NCBI GenBank assembly: GCA_049999765.1
Contig: JBNGIQ010009375.1
Span: 241,901-278,919, forward strand
Source: Phaeoceros laevis
Lineage: Eukaryota; Anthocerotophyta; Anthocerotopsida; Notothyladales
Direction: 5' to 3'
Length of the DNA stretch: 37,019 bases
Below the pieces are notes generated by a model. It made no database searches, was not told the DNA's origin, and saw only the letters and a list, made by a program, of their open reading frames with translations. The translations under genes and the position numbers were made by a program. Below, in pieces: positions 19,731 through 29,500 of the stretch. Every line of letters begins with the position of its first letter. Positions within the stretch are counted from its first letter, which is position 1.

Positions 19731-20222
19731 ATGGCTCCTCCAGAGGCAGACGCTTCCAAGCCGCACTCGATCTTCTTAGCAGCCAACAAAGAGGTGAAAA
19801 ACTACCATTACGATCCAGAAGAATGGCCGTCTCTAGCCTACAACGATTTTAAGGAAGGTCTTGAGCTTCCCGTAATTTCCTTCTCCACGGTTCAGAACCA
19901 AGGTCCCCAATCTCGGGCGCAGTTGAGGCAGCAAGTCTTGAAGGCAGCAAAGAACTGGGGATTTTTCCACGTTGTTGATCACTCTGTTCACTGGGCTGAC
20001 CAGCGTGAATTCCAGGCATGGACAAACAAGAGGGTAAAGAGTGAAGAGCATCGGGCTGTGGTGAACGAGACCTACTCCCGACTTACCCTGGCCTACTTCC
20101 TCAACCCAAACAAGGAGACATTCATTGCGCCGGACCCCAAGCCTGTGGATGAAGAGCACCCCTTAATCTACAAGCCCACTGAGCTCATCAAGCAGAAACG
20201 GGTGACAAAAAGTTTGCCCTAG
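19731..20222 (+). pseudogene. 2-oxoglutarate/Fe(II) oxygenase lacking its catalytic core
   Basis: One open frame of 163 aa. The N-terminal half is a DIOX_N domain: LELPVISFSTV followed by LRQQVLKAAKNWGFFHVVDH (about residues 42-88). After HSV it jumps to QREFQAWTNKRVKSEEHRAV and RLTLAYFLNP, ending with VDEEHPLIYKPT, the final quarter of a plant 2OG oxygenase. Roughly 150-180 residues between these pieces, including the HxD iron ligands and most of the jelly-roll, are missing. Only the third iron ligand (His of EEHRAV) and a shifted R-x-T version of the 2OG-binding R-x-S remain. Intact plant relatives have about 330-370 aa. The junction is in frame and no intron is visible, so the product would be inactive. 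Original subfamily (flavonoid, gibberellin or defence type) not identifiable. Confidence 0.8.
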
Positions 20223-21165
20223 ATCGCTACAAACTTTGACAACTTGCCAGCTTTCTATGGAAATGGTGGCCGCTTCCATTTGCGGTCTTCGAAAAAGCAG
20301 AACGCCCCGAACACAGCTAGCCTGAAGTGATGAGCTTACATCCACTCTTGGTGAGCTCGGACAGGTGACCTAGGCCTGTATACAGTATCCATAAGGCAGT
20401 GAACGTGTTGAAGTTCGAAGTTTGAACAATGTTGCCTGTGCCATCCGCTGTAAAATTGGCCTAAAGTTGCGACCTTGGAAGCGACAGCATTACAGTTCAT
20501 GTAAGTTAGTGGTCACCCTGGAAAGGTTTGAAGTCCACCTGACAGGCCTAGGTTCTTAAAGTTGTCCTCCAATCACATACACTTGATCTTACTAGGGGAA
20601 ATGCCCCAATCAGCGATAAGAAATACCCAGCAATGAGAACGCTGCCAAAACCAGAAAAAGCAGCACTATTTGATGAAAGACGGCAGTATGTGAAGATCGG
20701 AGGTTGGACACTTTCAACAACTTCACACGGCGCCTTGGCCTAGCAACCGACACTGATGCTGCAGATCCCGAACTCCAATGTAGTTGCAAGTCGACCTAAT
20801 TGATGCTGCTGACAATTCTCCGTGCAGATTTCAAGTCGCAGAGGTAGCAAACACGCTGCTCTGTCTCTACCGCTCTTCCTTGCCAGCACTGGCAGATCGC
20901 AACGGAGCTCGAAGTTGCAGTCTTATCTGAAGCTAGCTTCCGCACCCCTGGTTTAGCAAGAACGAACTCTTGTTGCACGCTATTTTCCACCCGCTGAAAT
21001 CAGTGCTCTCATCTATTGGAGCCTGTTATAAGATTGGGAGGTTTGAAAAACGCGAAGGGTCAAAGTAAGTTCCCACTTCTCCACATCACCTTCACAGAAA
21101 ACTTGCGAACAGATTTGTCCGCATGGCTTTCACCAACTCGGTAGCCCCAGGGCACACGTTTTTGA
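20223..21165. other. Intergenic region, no gene recognised
   Basis: 3' flank of the broken oxygenase and 5' flank of the membrane-protein gene. An open plus-strand stretch ending in a good donor (TCAAA/GTAAGT at about 21066) could be an upstream exon of that gene, but its phase does not join the next exon cleanly, so it is not called. Confidence 0.5.
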
Positions 21166-21190
21166 TGGTGGGTACCGCCAGTGTCCTCAG

Positions 21191-22555
21191 AGTCGTCGAC
21201 TCGTGTTTGGAGGCTGGTCCACAGTTTGCGTGATGCGTTTTTTTATCGGGCGTGCACTCTTATCTGTCCATTGCCTCATAAGAGTTGGAAGCAATCGGAG
21301 GTAGCGTTGACAGACTCCCCAGTGCGCACGCAGGTAGTGTGTCAGACTCCCAACGAGCGCGCAGATGTCTCCCTGCTCACCATCAGGGACGGCACGGTTT
21401 GGCTGCCCTTCAGAACCAAACAGTCCGAGGTTTGGCGTCTCTCTGGGTTGACGGGTTCAGATTGTCAGGGATTCGTGACTCTTGAGATTTACCTGAGACT
21501 GCTTCAGCGTGAGAGCAAGATGTCGGCGGAGGTGGTTCGAAATTTTATTCCGGAGACAACAAGGCTCATTCTTTCCAATTTTTTGTTGCGCTCTTTGTGG
21601 TTCCAAATCTTCCCAGTGTATGTGGAGGATGTCTGCCCAACTCCCACAGTTTCCATCCCCGTGAGTCCTTCATTTCCAGATATTTATGGACAGGGTGATT
21701 GACTGGAAACCATCATCCGTCAGACACAGCCTGCTTTTACCAATTCCATGCAGCCAGTTTTGTTTGCAGCTGAAACTATATTGATCATGGCATGTATTTT
21801 GTCGCTTTCTCCTTGACACGACTGTGTGCCTGCAGCTCTTATGGTCAAACAGAGGTCTCATTCTGAAGTGGCCGAATCTAGCAGTCACTTGTGTTCTGGG
21901 ACTCGTTTTGGGGTTGGTAGGTGGCGGGCACTTGCTCAGACTCTCGGGCAGAAGGAATTTTTTCGTCTGGGGAGTGGCACTTGTATGGTATGCTATGATG
22001 TGTCTAGGTGCCCTGGTCTACCATTGCTTTGAACCACTCACAGCCTTCTATCTTACAGATGTGGTATCCACCGGCTCTTCTTCCTTGGCATGCCTGGCCG
22101 GCATCTTTGTATACGTGTACAGACTGGACGACACACTTTTAAAATGGCGCCTCACAATTGTTGCCATCAACGCCCTAGTGATAGTGACTGGTATTTTTGC
22201 TCCTCAAGTGATCCAAGAGCAAGTCTATCTTGCACCCACTTTTCTTGCCCTCCCGGTGGGAATCCTGTTCGTGGGCAAGTCGGTGGCGGAAGCCTACAAG
22301 GAGGGTACACTATGGCAGGAATTGACAACGGAGTCCTCCCTGCTGTGGTTTGTCCTTTCAGCTGTTTCTGCAACACTGGCACTCGTTTCTCTTCCTGCTG
22401 ACAGGTTTCTTTGCGCTGCCTTGGGGTCCAACGGCGGCAGTTTCTTACCTTGGGCATTCTTGGGCTGTGATTTATTTTTTTTCTGTGCCTACAAGTTTGT
22501 CGTCCTGAGGGACTGGGAAGACACCAGACAACTGAAAGGCAGCAAGAGCTTTTGA
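21191..22555 (+). CDS. Seven-helix membrane protein with N-terminal soluble domain (possible CREST/TMEM8-like)
   Basis: Two exons are clear: one ending at 21660 (ATCCCC/GTGAGT) and the last at 21836-22555 (240 codons including stop), joined in phase 0. The 5' end is not fixed: the frame is open only from about 21166 and has no suitable ATG, so an upstream exon or sequence error is likely. The first part (about 160 aa) is soluble with several Cys. The last exon encodes seven hydrophobic helices: NLAVTCVLGLVLGLVGG, WGVALVWYAMMCLGALVYH, SSLACLAGIFVYVY, LTIVAINALVIVTGIFA, LAPTFLALPVGILFVG, LLWFVLSAVSATLALVSL and FLGCDLFFFCAYKF. A YHCF motif ending helix 2, with a TD pair soon after, recalls the conserved His/Asp of the CREST group (TMEM8, PAQR, alkaline ceramidase). 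The C-terminal His residues typical of CREST hydrolases are absent. Function not assignable. Confidence 0.6.
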
Positions 22556-22558
22556 TAC

Positions 22559-22633
22559 AAGCTTGTATACATGTATTTGTGCTCTCTGTGCATTGATATA
22601 TAAACTTGTATACGTGTATTTGTGCTCTTTGTG
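22559..22633. repeat. 32-bp direct repeat in the 3' UTR
   Basis: Copies at 22559-22590 and 22602-22633 share CTTGTATAC-TGTATTTGTGC and differ at three positions. They lie just after the stop of the membrane-protein gene, so they are probably transcribed in its 3' UTR. Confidence 0.8.
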
Positions 22634-24663
22634 ATTTGGAGGTAGACGGTGTACAGGCCTTCCTCTTCCTTGACAGTGATGTTTGCTGCACTGTCTGTGT
22701 TCAACACGAGTCACGAGTAGTTTGAGTAGAGGCTGTGCGACTTTGAAAATTTTGATAAGCTTCGCAGCAATTGGGGGGCTCCTCCTGTTCAGGCTGTGCA
22801 AACAGGAAGGCACGTCAGAACCACAGGAAAACCTCACATATGTAACGTGGCTAGCATTGAACAATTCGAACAATTTTTCCAGCCTAGAACCGGTCCGTCA
22901 TTAAGGAAACTAGCACCTCCATGCATGGCGGAATGTTTTTCCAACGCGAGAGGCTCCACAATCTGGCAAGCACATGAGGTGCGCTTCCATGAGAGGAGGA
23001 AGGTGTCCATTGAGTAGAGCATGCACGGAACTCTGCATTCTATTGCCAGAAGAGGCTGTTTAGGGTGGGGATGGCTCATACAAGTTACCTACTCTTGCAG
23101 GTTTTCCGATCCATGCTTTTGCCTCGCAAGAGATGTTTTTAGTGCAGATGTTTGCACCAGCGAAGGAATCTCTAGCTGCGTCTCACCATCTGTAGCTTCT
23201 GATCAAGTCCTTTGAATACCTCGAGGTTTGGGGCCCTTGGAAGCTCTACAGGCCGCTCGACTTTAATTAACCTTCTGCACTGCAGTCTCAAGGATTTGAT
23301 GTCTATCTTGGAAGCTCTACAGGCCCCTCGGAATGTTGCCTTAAAATTTGCATTCCGAGAAGAAAGGCAAGTCTAGCGTAAAACCAGATCCGCACCAAGA
23401 TAAAACCTGAAACGATCTGTCCTCAGGGTTGGTTGTGAATCGGTTTCTGGAAAAAGTCTTTGTTTGCTGAAGTAAATAGGTCATGACTAGAGATGAAGCT
23501 ACAGATTTGGAGGCTTATTACACTGATTCACAACCAGATTGAAGGTGATATGCAGCTCTCCGTTTCCTTCAAAAGGGCTAAAGCTTTGACACAAAGGATT
23601 TTCTTTGACATGGTGGAGGGAACTTCAAAAAGCATTTGTTATCATATGGCAATCTAATCGAGGTGCTAATTTGTCTCAAAAACGTATCAGCGCCTTCGCT
23701 GATAATAGTTGTACAGGAAGGAGTCTACTAGTAGCCCCTCGGATGCGGCTACTGATCCAGTCAGTCATTTCTGTCAGAAATGTGATGGAAGCGGCATACT
23801 TGCAAACCGCACGGACAGATGGAAACCAGGACGCCCAATACCTGCAACTTCGGTCCAACTATCCCAGTTTCACGAAGCGGCAGAACTTCTACTCCCGAAA
23901 TCTTTGAGGCACGGTTTCCGTCTGAAGTTCCCTCACAGGCTCTACAAATCCATGAACCATAAGCTGCAGACGTCCAGTGTAAGAAACAAGCTTGTGGACG
24001 TAGATGTGGGCCCCGGCGTTGTCTTCCGACCGGCAAAGCCTCACAGCAAGTGGAAACTGATCAAGCCATGATCCGAAACCACGAGACGCCGCATTGCAAG
24101 CTAGCTCAGGTTCTGGAGTCCCTGCACGTGGGTCCCTCGCTCGGTAGCTATCGCCTACCTTTAAGGTCAGGTCGGGAGCAAGCAGCGGCCATGAATTGTC
24201 TGTCGCCTTCTCTTGTTGTGCTAGCTCAAGTGGTGCCTCTCAGGCGCCTGTGCGAGCTTGCACCAAGCCTGCACGAAGCATTTTTCGGGGTGGCTCTGAT
24301 CTTCCGGGAGTTCGGACGGACCTGGAGCCCGGATTCTACACCTGGTCCCCATCTCCGCTTCGAAAGGTAGACTCAAGGATCGTTCCCAATAATGACGGAC
24401 TACGGAGCCTTCGATTGGCTCGTGAACGAGGTTTCTGCCATGCCACTCCTCAATTCTCAATGTTCTACTATGTGAAGTTCCTGTTTGCAATTGTTCACGG
24501 TTTTGGATCCAGAAACACCAATTCATGAAGCCGAAGCTGATCAGCGTCAGTTCAGGTGCTGCTGTAGACAATCTATGTAGACCGAATTCCACACGTCCAA
24601 TTGGAATGTGAGCTTGCCGTAGCGTGATTGGAATGAATTCATGTTTGGACGAGCTACGGTTTG
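22634..24663. other. Two-kilobase stretch without a recognised gene
   Basis: No family-level match. A plus-strand frame at 23709-24071 includes a CxxCxGxG-like string (CQKCDGSG) reminiscent of half a DnaJ-type zinc motif, but it occurs only once and nothing else supports it. Overlapping frames at 24050-24590 on both strands look like chance. The end probably contains the promoter and leader of the HMA gene. Confidence 0.5.
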
Positions 24664-25823
24664 ATGCATCGGGCTAACTTTGGGAATTGCCATGGGTACT
24701 CTTGCTCAGAGCAGCAAGCAAGCTTGCTTGTGTTGAATGGATTTACGCTGAATGTCACAAGCTTGGTGCTGCAGTTCTTTTACAATTCACGCGTGCACAC
24801 ATGGCCTCCGAGGTTCCATGACCCCCCTCCTGACCCTCCAAAGCCTCCTGAAGGCGACAAGCCCAAAGAGGGAGAGAAACCGAAGGAGGGGGAGAAGCCT
24901 AAGGAGGGGGAGAAACCCAAGGAGGGAGAGAAGCCCAAGGAGGGGGAGAAGCCCAAGGAGGGGGAGAAGCCCAAGGAAGGGGAGAAGCCTAAGGAGGGGG
25001 AAAAACCCAAAGAAGCTGAGAAACCGAAGGAGGAGGAGAAGCCCAAGGAGGCCGAGAAACCCAAGGAGGAGGAGAAGCCTAAAGAGGGAGACAAGCCAAA
25101 GGAGGGCGAAAAGAAGGAAGAAGAGAAACCCAAAGACGGCGACAAACCGAAAGAGGAGGAGAAGAAGGAGCCACCGCCACCACCTCCTCCCCCAAAGGTA
25201 TGCTATTTGAATTTATGCTGGATAGCTTCAATTGGTAATCAAAGCGCTCAAGTAACAAGGCCTTGGATGGAATTAAGCGACCCTTCGCAACTCGCTGCTG
25301 TTGGTTAAAATTGCAGACAATAGCAATTAAAATCAGCAACTGCTGCGAGGGATGCGATAGGACAGTGAAGAGAGTCCTTAGCAAATGCGCAGGTGAGTAT
25401 TTGCTTGTGTTCAGGTGGCATGGGCTCTTTGGTTATAAGAAGATTCATGTGTTCTTCAGATTTGTTGCTGCAAGCTCGCTGGTATTGTGGGTGTGCCAAT
25501 GCACGTGTGGGCATGCGCGCACATGGTGTGCAGAAATCGATGCCATACTGTTCGAATGGGAGAATAGGAAGATCATTATCACCAGCGAGACGCTTACAGG
25601 CGAAATGCTGATGAAAATGTGCAACAAAGGCAAGAAGAGAGTAGAGATAATCCCCGAAGAAAAAAAGCCGGAACCTGAGAAGAAAGAAGAGAAGAACGAA
25701 GAGAAGAAAGAGGAGGAGAAGAAGGAAGAAAAGAAAGAGGAGAAGAAGGAAGAGAAAAAAGAAGAGAAGAAGGAAGAAGAAAAGAAGCCGGAGGAGAAGA
25801 AACCTGAGGAGAAGGCATCGTAG
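24664..25823 (+). CDS. Heavy-metal-associated (HMA) domain protein with Lys/Glu/Pro repeat arms
   Basis: Three exons: 24664-25197, 25317-25392, 25534-25823, in frame, 299 aa. Exon 1 ends in about 17 KPKEGE-type hexapeptides followed by a run of eight Pro. Exon 2 plus the start of exon 3 form one HMA fold: TIAIKISNCCEGCDRTVKRV (about residues 179-198), then SKCAGEIDAI, NRKIIITSETLTGEMLMKM and KKRVEIIPEEKKP. The metal-binding Cys pair is C188 and C191. The C-terminus is a KKEEKKEE repeat ending EEKAS. Plant HMA proteins of the HPP/HIPP group bind Cu, Zn or Cd or act as chaperones. This one lacks a CaaX isoprenylation box, so it is HPP-like. The two charged arms of different repeat type flanking a central HMA domain are unusual. 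Residues 1-45 are unsupported; an upstream first exon with an acceptor near 24776 is an alternative. Confidence 0.82.
24850..25170 (+). repeat. Hexapeptide-coding 18-bp tandem repeat, polypurine strand
   Basis: Tandem units of the type AAGCCCAAGGAGGGGGAG encode KPKEGE, with later units drifting to KEAE, KEEE and KEGD. The plus strand is almost all purine apart from the CC of the Pro codons. A second, even purer purine block lies at about 25660-25815 in exon 3. Confidence 0.9.
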
Positions 25824-26549
25824 TACTTTGCCACACGCCCATCATGAGCAGGTTTGATACATGATCATACAAAGGAACATTGTCCTAACAGGTCTGATTT
25901 TTCACGAGTGCACCCAGCTGTGCACTCACTATTCAATACATGTACTATAGTAGACTCTTACAAAGAATAAAACTGCAAGCTGGAAGTACTTGGCTCTACT
26001 GCCATGTGAATCAATCAATCCTTGTCGAGTGCCTCTGCCGTGACGTAACTGCCAGCCTCCGTTAGCTATGTACAACGGACAACTCTTTGTGACATTGTCC
26101 GGTGGACATTCCACTTGGAAAATGCCCCACTAGGAGAGAGCGATTTTTTGTGTGTGGCCGGCATGCATGGGCGGTGCTGTGTGGGCTGGACAACACGCTC
26201 TGTGACATCGCCGCAATCTTTAATCGGTGGCAGCCAGAGCAGCTGCGTGGGCCTAGGCCTGCTTTTGTTTGTTTCCTTGTGAGTGCGGCCTTTTGTTGTG
26301 AGTGCGGCCCCGGCCATGCGAATGAGGTAGGTGAGCTACATGGAAGGCGGAAAGGGTAAGGCAACAAGAATGCGGTCGTTGCTAAGAACATGTCTCAGGC
26401 TGCAATAAATGAGGCGGTACATCCATACCTTTGATCTCATGACTTGTGACGTGCTACTGTTATCTCCACTGCCGAGGTCAGTTCCAGTTGATGAATGGGC
26501 TGTTTCGAATCCCCCTGACACTAGCGTCGGTACAGGGTCTTGAATCTCC
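25824..26549. other. Convergent 3' region between the HMA and TRIM37-like genes
   Basis: Holds the 3' UTR of the HMA gene (plus) and the 3' end of the TRIM37-like gene (minus). A minus-strand frame at 26336-26569 overlaps the end of the TRIM37-like reading frame and includes a good donor (TCAAAG/GTATGG near 26433), so it may be an alternative 3' exon of that gene rather than empty DNA. Confidence 0.5.
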
Positions 26550-29500
26550 TTAACCATTCTGCGTAGCACCTGCTGAGGTGTCTCCGCCTAAGTCTTCCTG
26601 CTGCTCTGAGTGATGATGCTCACCACCAAGTTTCATCGTCTTGTCTAGAACATGTGAGGAGTCCCGTTTGCAACTTGTTTTTGGTGAGAAAGTTGCCGAA
26701 TTTTTACTGCGTTGCACGGTTGTCCTGTCATCGTCAGCAGGGTTGGAACTGGTTGATGCTCGAGTGTGCCGTCGGATCTTCAGTTTCCTGTTTGCTTTGC
26801 ATTTGCCGTCCGCTGAGTGCTTGTCTAACCAACCAGAACATTTTTCTAACTGTCCAACTGAGTCCGGGGAAGTCTGTGTGTATCCTTCGTACCCATCGTT
26901 GACGACTTCGCCTTCCTCCTCACTGCTCCGTTCCCGAGACTGCGCCACAACCCCGCACAAGATTCCCTTTCGGATAAGCTCCACACGGGCAAGCCTTTCC
27001 CAGTCAGAGACCACATCTCGTTTTCTGGTGTGCGCTCGTGCAATTTCTGCAGTAGCAAGAGCCCTCGTATTAGGGCTCCCCCTGTTACCACCCTGAAGCC
27101 ACGTCTCGTGCATCCCCCGCGATAGCCTTCGGGAGGTTTCGTGCTTCTTCAGCGTTTGCTGCCTGAGGTGAGGCGGAAAAACCAACTGACTTTTACTGCT
27201 TGGTTTCAAAGAGCTGATGCTGGTCATCATGCCTGCTACCAGCTGAGGACAGCAGCTAGGATGAGCTTCACGGATTCGTGAAGCCCTCCTACGCCGTCGC
27301 TGCCAAATTGTTGCTGCGAATGCTCGTCGTAAGACAGCCACCTGGAAAGCTTGCGGTGTGTGACGCCTTTGCCAGCTGATTCCCTGCTGCACTGTCGGAC
27401 GTCCAAATGATAATAACGGACTTAATAGCGTTACCTGATCAATCGCCTTGTCTCGTTCAAGTTGCATCTTTGCAAGGGCACTCTGAAGATCTTGGTTCTG
27501 CTGGAAAAACCTGGGCAAAGAAAAATGTTCAAGTAGTAACCATAGGTCAAATTCCGCACCTGGCCACCACTTGGAACTTCGAAGGGATTGGACCTTACGT
27601 ATGACTTCGCACATAAAATCGAAGAGTCAAGGTGTCCTCGTCAGGAAGAATGTAACCCTCCTTTTCCAACAAATTGATCCTGTAGAACTGGTAGTAGCCC
27701 CAGCATGCACCAGCCTGTTTCGTGCAATTGTGAGAAGTGCTAAAGATGCAGTCTTTAACGTGAGAAGGCAAAAACTGGTGGCACCTCAAAATCAGATGAG
27801 AACTTGCGCACAACTCGTTGGTGAGGCTTGGTCCTGTGTAGCATCTCTATTCCGTACTCAAATGTTGCTTGTTCGGACCTTCCATTTACCATCTACAGAG
27901 CAGCATAGCGGTGAGTACATAATTCGACAGACTGGATCAAGCCTGGCTGGCAACAGTACAGAAAAGTGATTACCTCCAGAAATACCGACAGATAGGTCCC
28001 TTGTGAGGATCCACTACCACTAGGATACACCTGAGTATGGAATTTCCCCTCAGTAGCAAAGACTGCACATGATGCTGGAAAAAGCTGCAAAGCTCCAGAT
28101 TCCCTCTACCTGTCTGTTCAGCGTGCTCGTGCGACACTTACCTTTAAACGCCAGGTGACCCCCATTGTCTGCAATATCTGCACTGGGACAATGACGACCT
28201 GTCAAATCGCTGCTTATACACGACAACGCCAGAATAAGAACAGTTCAATCAAAGGAGTGTACCTCACTGTAGACAACATCTCTGGTAAAATCAGTTGGTT
28301 CATTGACATCTTGGCTGTTGCTCGAGGTGAATACAGTTGGTTGAGTCTTCTCGATGTTGGATCTATAGTTTTTCAAAACGAGTTCACCATACTCATATGG
28401 AGGAACCACCTGCCGATTACCCAAACACGATAAGATGAGAACTGAGCAATGGCTGAAGAGCACGACATGGACAAGTAGTTTTTCAAAGTCTCCGGTTGCT
28501 CAGACCTCCGACACAAATTCAGAAGAAACTAGAGTCCGCGAAACATTTGAAACTGTCCGCGTGTGTATGTCCTGCATTTACGACCACCACAGTACGCAAA
28601 AGTTGAAGAACTCATGTAGGAGCAGCATAATCTAACCAGAAATCATTGCCCACCCTATGACCAGAGTCCTTAATATGGAACGAGCAACCAAACCTGCAAC
28701 ATTCGGCTCATGTTGGGCTCCTGTGCAATCAGGTCACTTTTAGGTGTAGTACTAAGTTGCCGCTCCAGCTCAGTCAAAATAGTGTCTAGAAGTTCGACCT
28801 GCTCAAATGAGGCCAGTGAGAGTGTCATGGTAAACAAACATAGAGGGTGCCCACCTCAACTCCACGCGGAAATATCTCTCATTGAAACCACTTTGTTATG
28901 TATGTAGAGACCTACTTATGATGTGCTTTGACACCTTCGACAGTTGCTGCGAGTTACCTCCTGAGTCATTGAACCTTTTTGGGCTAGCAACGCGAGCAGT
29001 TTACACTTCAGCTGCTCATCCAGTCTTGCCTGGATAATCAGAGAGCAAATAGAGGAAAACTGATTGCTGGATATGCCTGGCAGTTGAACATTCCAGCACA
29101 TAGCCTGGATAGATAAAAACCATGCTGGAATGCAAGGAACACACCTGCATTCTCTTGAATGCCATATGAAGTTCAGATGCGCATTCATCTTTTCCCTGCA
29201 CCTCAGTTTTTTTTAGCAGCTTCAGCTATCAAGCATCAAAACTATGACTACTTCAGTGAACAGATCAGGCAAGTTAACTACCTTCAGTACATCTTCAACG
29301 TTTTTGTCCACCGCAGCGATCAGTGCTGAAAGTTCCTAAATACAAAGACATAAAAACAAGGTAGTCAGAAAACAGATGGATCAGGGAGCCTACAATTCTT
29401 CCCAGTTTCATGTGTTTGTAGGAGCGCACACTTACTTTTCGCTGACGACGCAAACCTGCAGCTTCAGTCCTGATTTTCTTCTTATGCCGTCCGTAGGTTA

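Noticed and set aside
23709-24071. Plus-strand frame with one CxxCxGxG motif
   Set aside because: A single motif without the other three expected of a DnaJ zinc region and with no splice context.
24780-25145. Minus-strand frame rich in SFGFSPSLG repeats
   Set aside because: Antisense shadow of the KPKEGE repeat of the HMA protein.
25445-25834. Minus-strand frame of Ser/Phe repeats
   Set aside because: Antisense of the KKEE arm.
26495-26525. tRNA B-box-like GTTTCGAATCCCC
   Set aside because: No A box or cloverleaf upstream; it falls in the alternative 3' exon of the TRIM37-like gene.
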